Assembly: GCF_007431345.1 (NCBI RefSeq)
Contig: NZ_CP041730.1
Coordinates: 1,302,001 to 1,366,000, forward strand
From: Chitinimonas arctica
GTDB taxonomy: Bacteria > Pseudomonadota > Gammaproteobacteria > Burkholderiales > Chitinimonadaceae
DNA: 64,000 nt
Reading direction: 5' to 3'
The position numbers and the translations under genes were made by a program. The notes under the pieces are model-generated. The model did no database searches. It was not told the DNA's origin and saw only the letters and a list, made by a program, of their open reading frames with translations. Shown here in pieces: positions 63,100-64,000 of the stretch; positions within the stretch are counted from its first letter, which is position 1, and the number at the start of each line of letters is the position of its first letter.

Positions 63100-63273
63100 A
63101 TGGCGAGCATCAAGGTAGGGGACGTAGTAGTACTGAAAAGCGGCGGACCGTTGATGACGGTGGAGTCGCTTTCACAGGCGATGAAGGCTTTCTGCATCTG
63201 GTTCGATGGCCCGACCCGTTTCGAAGGCTATTTCGTGCCGGAGACGCTGAAGATCGTCACCCCGAACGACTAG
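63100..63273 (+). CDS. YodC-like (DUF2158) small protein
   Basis: A 57-residue protein, MASIKVGDVVVLKSGGPLMT, then a CIWFDGPTRFEGYFVPETLK segment. The KxGDVVxLKSGGPxMTV and CxWF pattern defines DUF2158/YodC, an SH3-like small family of unknown function. ATG 63100 has GGAGAAACGA upstream and leaves the typical N-terminus; earlier in-frame ATGs lie in non-family sequence. Confidence 0.88.
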   Translation: MASIKVGDVVVLKSGGPLMTVESLSQAMKAFCIWFDGPTRFEGYFVPETLKIVTPND

Positions 63274-63960
63274 TTACGCAGCGCCGCCGCCAGGCGGCGT
63301 TTTCATATTGTTGGCCTGCGCTTGGGCGGCGCGCTTGCGCCGGACCATGCAGAAGATGGTCAGCCCATCCAGCCGCTTTTCCTCGCTGAGCCGGAAATCA
63401 TATTTGGCATACAGCTCAAGATTGACCGGGTTCTCGGTATCGAGCGCCAAGCCCTCGCTACATGGGTCGGCATCGGCGCGCTGGACGATTTCGCTGAGTA
63501 GCTGCCCCCCTATGCCCTTGCCGCGCGCGCTTTCGTGTACGCCTATCATGCGGAGATAGCGGTGCGGCTGCGGCGGGCTAGCTTGTTCGGTCGCCCGCAT
63601 ATAGCGATTCAGATAGGCGAATACCGACCAGGAAATTCGCCAGGGCAGCAACAGCACCCGGCGTAATAGCCGCCCAATTCCGGCCAGCTTCCGTCCGAGG
63701 CTGCCGCCCGATTTCTCCAGAATGTAGCAGCCCAGCAATTTGTCGCCGACAAAGAGGCCGCGCCGCTCCTGGCCCAGCAGGCAGGCCATGTCGAACATAA
63801 AGCCCAGGAAGGTTCGGCTGCGCTGCGCGGCTACCGCCTGGGGCTGACCGGCGACGAAGAGTTTCTGGAATAGCGGATCCGGCCGAAAGGCATTGTCCAT
63901 GACCTCGATAAAGGCGGCTTTGTCGTGTCGCGACAGGGTGCGAATGGTGCCTTCGATCAT
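63274..63960 (-). CDS. GNAT-family N-acetyltransferase
   Basis: A 228-residue GNAT enzyme: TIRTLSRHDKAAFIEVMDNA at the start, RYLRMIGVHESARGKGIGGQ-LL as the acetyl-CoA-binding motif A (RGKGIGG), LALDTENPVNLELYAKYDFR as motif B, and FCMVRRKR near the end. It has a hydrophobic middle (LLPWRISWSVFAYL). Substrate unknown. ATG 63960 has GGAG seven bases upstream; a TTG at 63972 is less likely. Confidence 0.85.
   Translation of the reverse strand: MIEGTIRTLSRHDKAAFIEVMDNAFRPDPLFQKLFVAGQPQAVAAQRSRTFLGFMFDMACLLGQERRGLFVGDKLLGCYILEKSGGSLGRKLAGIGRLLRRVLLLPWRISWSVFAYLNRYMRATEQASPPQPHRYLRMIGVHESARGKGIGGQLLSEIVQRADADPCSEGLALDTENPVNLELYAKYDFRLSEEKRLDGLTIFCMVRRKRAAQAQANNMKTPPGGGAA
63281..63303 (+). terminator. 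Terminator of the YodC-like gene
   Basis: CGCCGCC / GGCGGCG with a four-base loop and T4, eight bases after the YodC-like stop. It lies inside the end of the convergent GNAT coding sequence. Confidence 0.65.
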
Positions 63961-64000
63961 GATCTGCTCCAATCACGCTGGGCGTAATGATCCACTGCGA

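Overview
The window is chromosomal DNA of a GC-rich Gram-negative bacterium, most likely a betaproteobacterium of the Neisseriales/Chitinibacteraceae kind. This is inferred from the gene families and their order: pilT-pilU near yggS-proC-yggT-yggU, a haemoprotein sulfite reductase followed by a DUF934 gene and cobA, a fused NadM-Nudix protein, and an RTX protein with a FrpC-like self-processing module. It has not been checked by database search. Most of it is housekeeping sequence. It is interrupted by a decayed toxin/immunity remnant, two AT-rich orphan genes, a 9.4 kb RTX gene and a degraded prophage in a serine tRNA gene.

Layout. 0.3-1.3 kb: remnant of a polymorphic-toxin-like locus (broken secreted head, Imm35, broken Imm33). 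1.6-7.7 kb: TlpA-like thioredoxin and DsbD (periplasmic thiol reduction), FxsA, then yggS, a membrane protein, proC, yggT and yggU in one run. 8.2-13.3 kb: type IV pilus retraction ATPases PilT and PilU, an MscS channel with a cyclic-nucleotide-binding domain, and an EAL-HDOD protein. 13.3-16.9 kb: a branched-chain amino acid binding lipoprotein and a coupled pair of a small secreted protein and a metalloprotease. 17.4-19.2 kb: AT-rich pentapeptide-repeat/peptidase C26 gene split at an A9 tract. 19.2-25.2 kb: cobA, DUF934, cysI and divergent pepN. 25.3-28.3 kb: response regulator, REC-PAS-GGDEF-EAL protein and a Mpo1-like membrane protein. 28.7-29.6 kb: AT-rich orphan. 29.7-39.1 kb: giant RTX protein. 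40.0-45.5 kb: NadM-Nudix and NadA (NAD), then moeA-moaD-moaE-mobA-moaC (molybdenum cofactor; moaA is not here). 45.7-49.6 kb: OmpA-like protein, S24 repressor-like regulator, a candidate non-coding transcript, MltF-like lytic transglycosylase and tRNA-Ser(CGA).

49.5-56.5 kb is a lambda-like prophage remnant of about 6.6 kb. It is bounded by 123-bp direct repeats containing the 3' part of tRNA-Ser, and a second integrase tail beyond the right repeat shows that two elements once sat in tandem. Large deletions fused the portal start to the tail-tube end, two inverted copies of a 175-bp MITE-like element flank the interior, and an intact PadR/GyrI-like regulatory pair sits among the ruins. 56.6-64 kb: NTF2-like secreted protein, SRAP protein, GNAT pseudogene, frameshifted Cys-rich secreted protein, small LMW-phosphatase-like protein, chemoreceptor, methyltransferase, DJ-1/PfpI protein, YodC-like protein and a GNAT acetyltransferase.

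Several otherwise good genes are broken by one base, three of them in homopolymers (C8 at 1136, C6 at 4582, A9 at 18554). These may be decay, slippage-based expression or sequencing error, and the sequence alone cannot decide.
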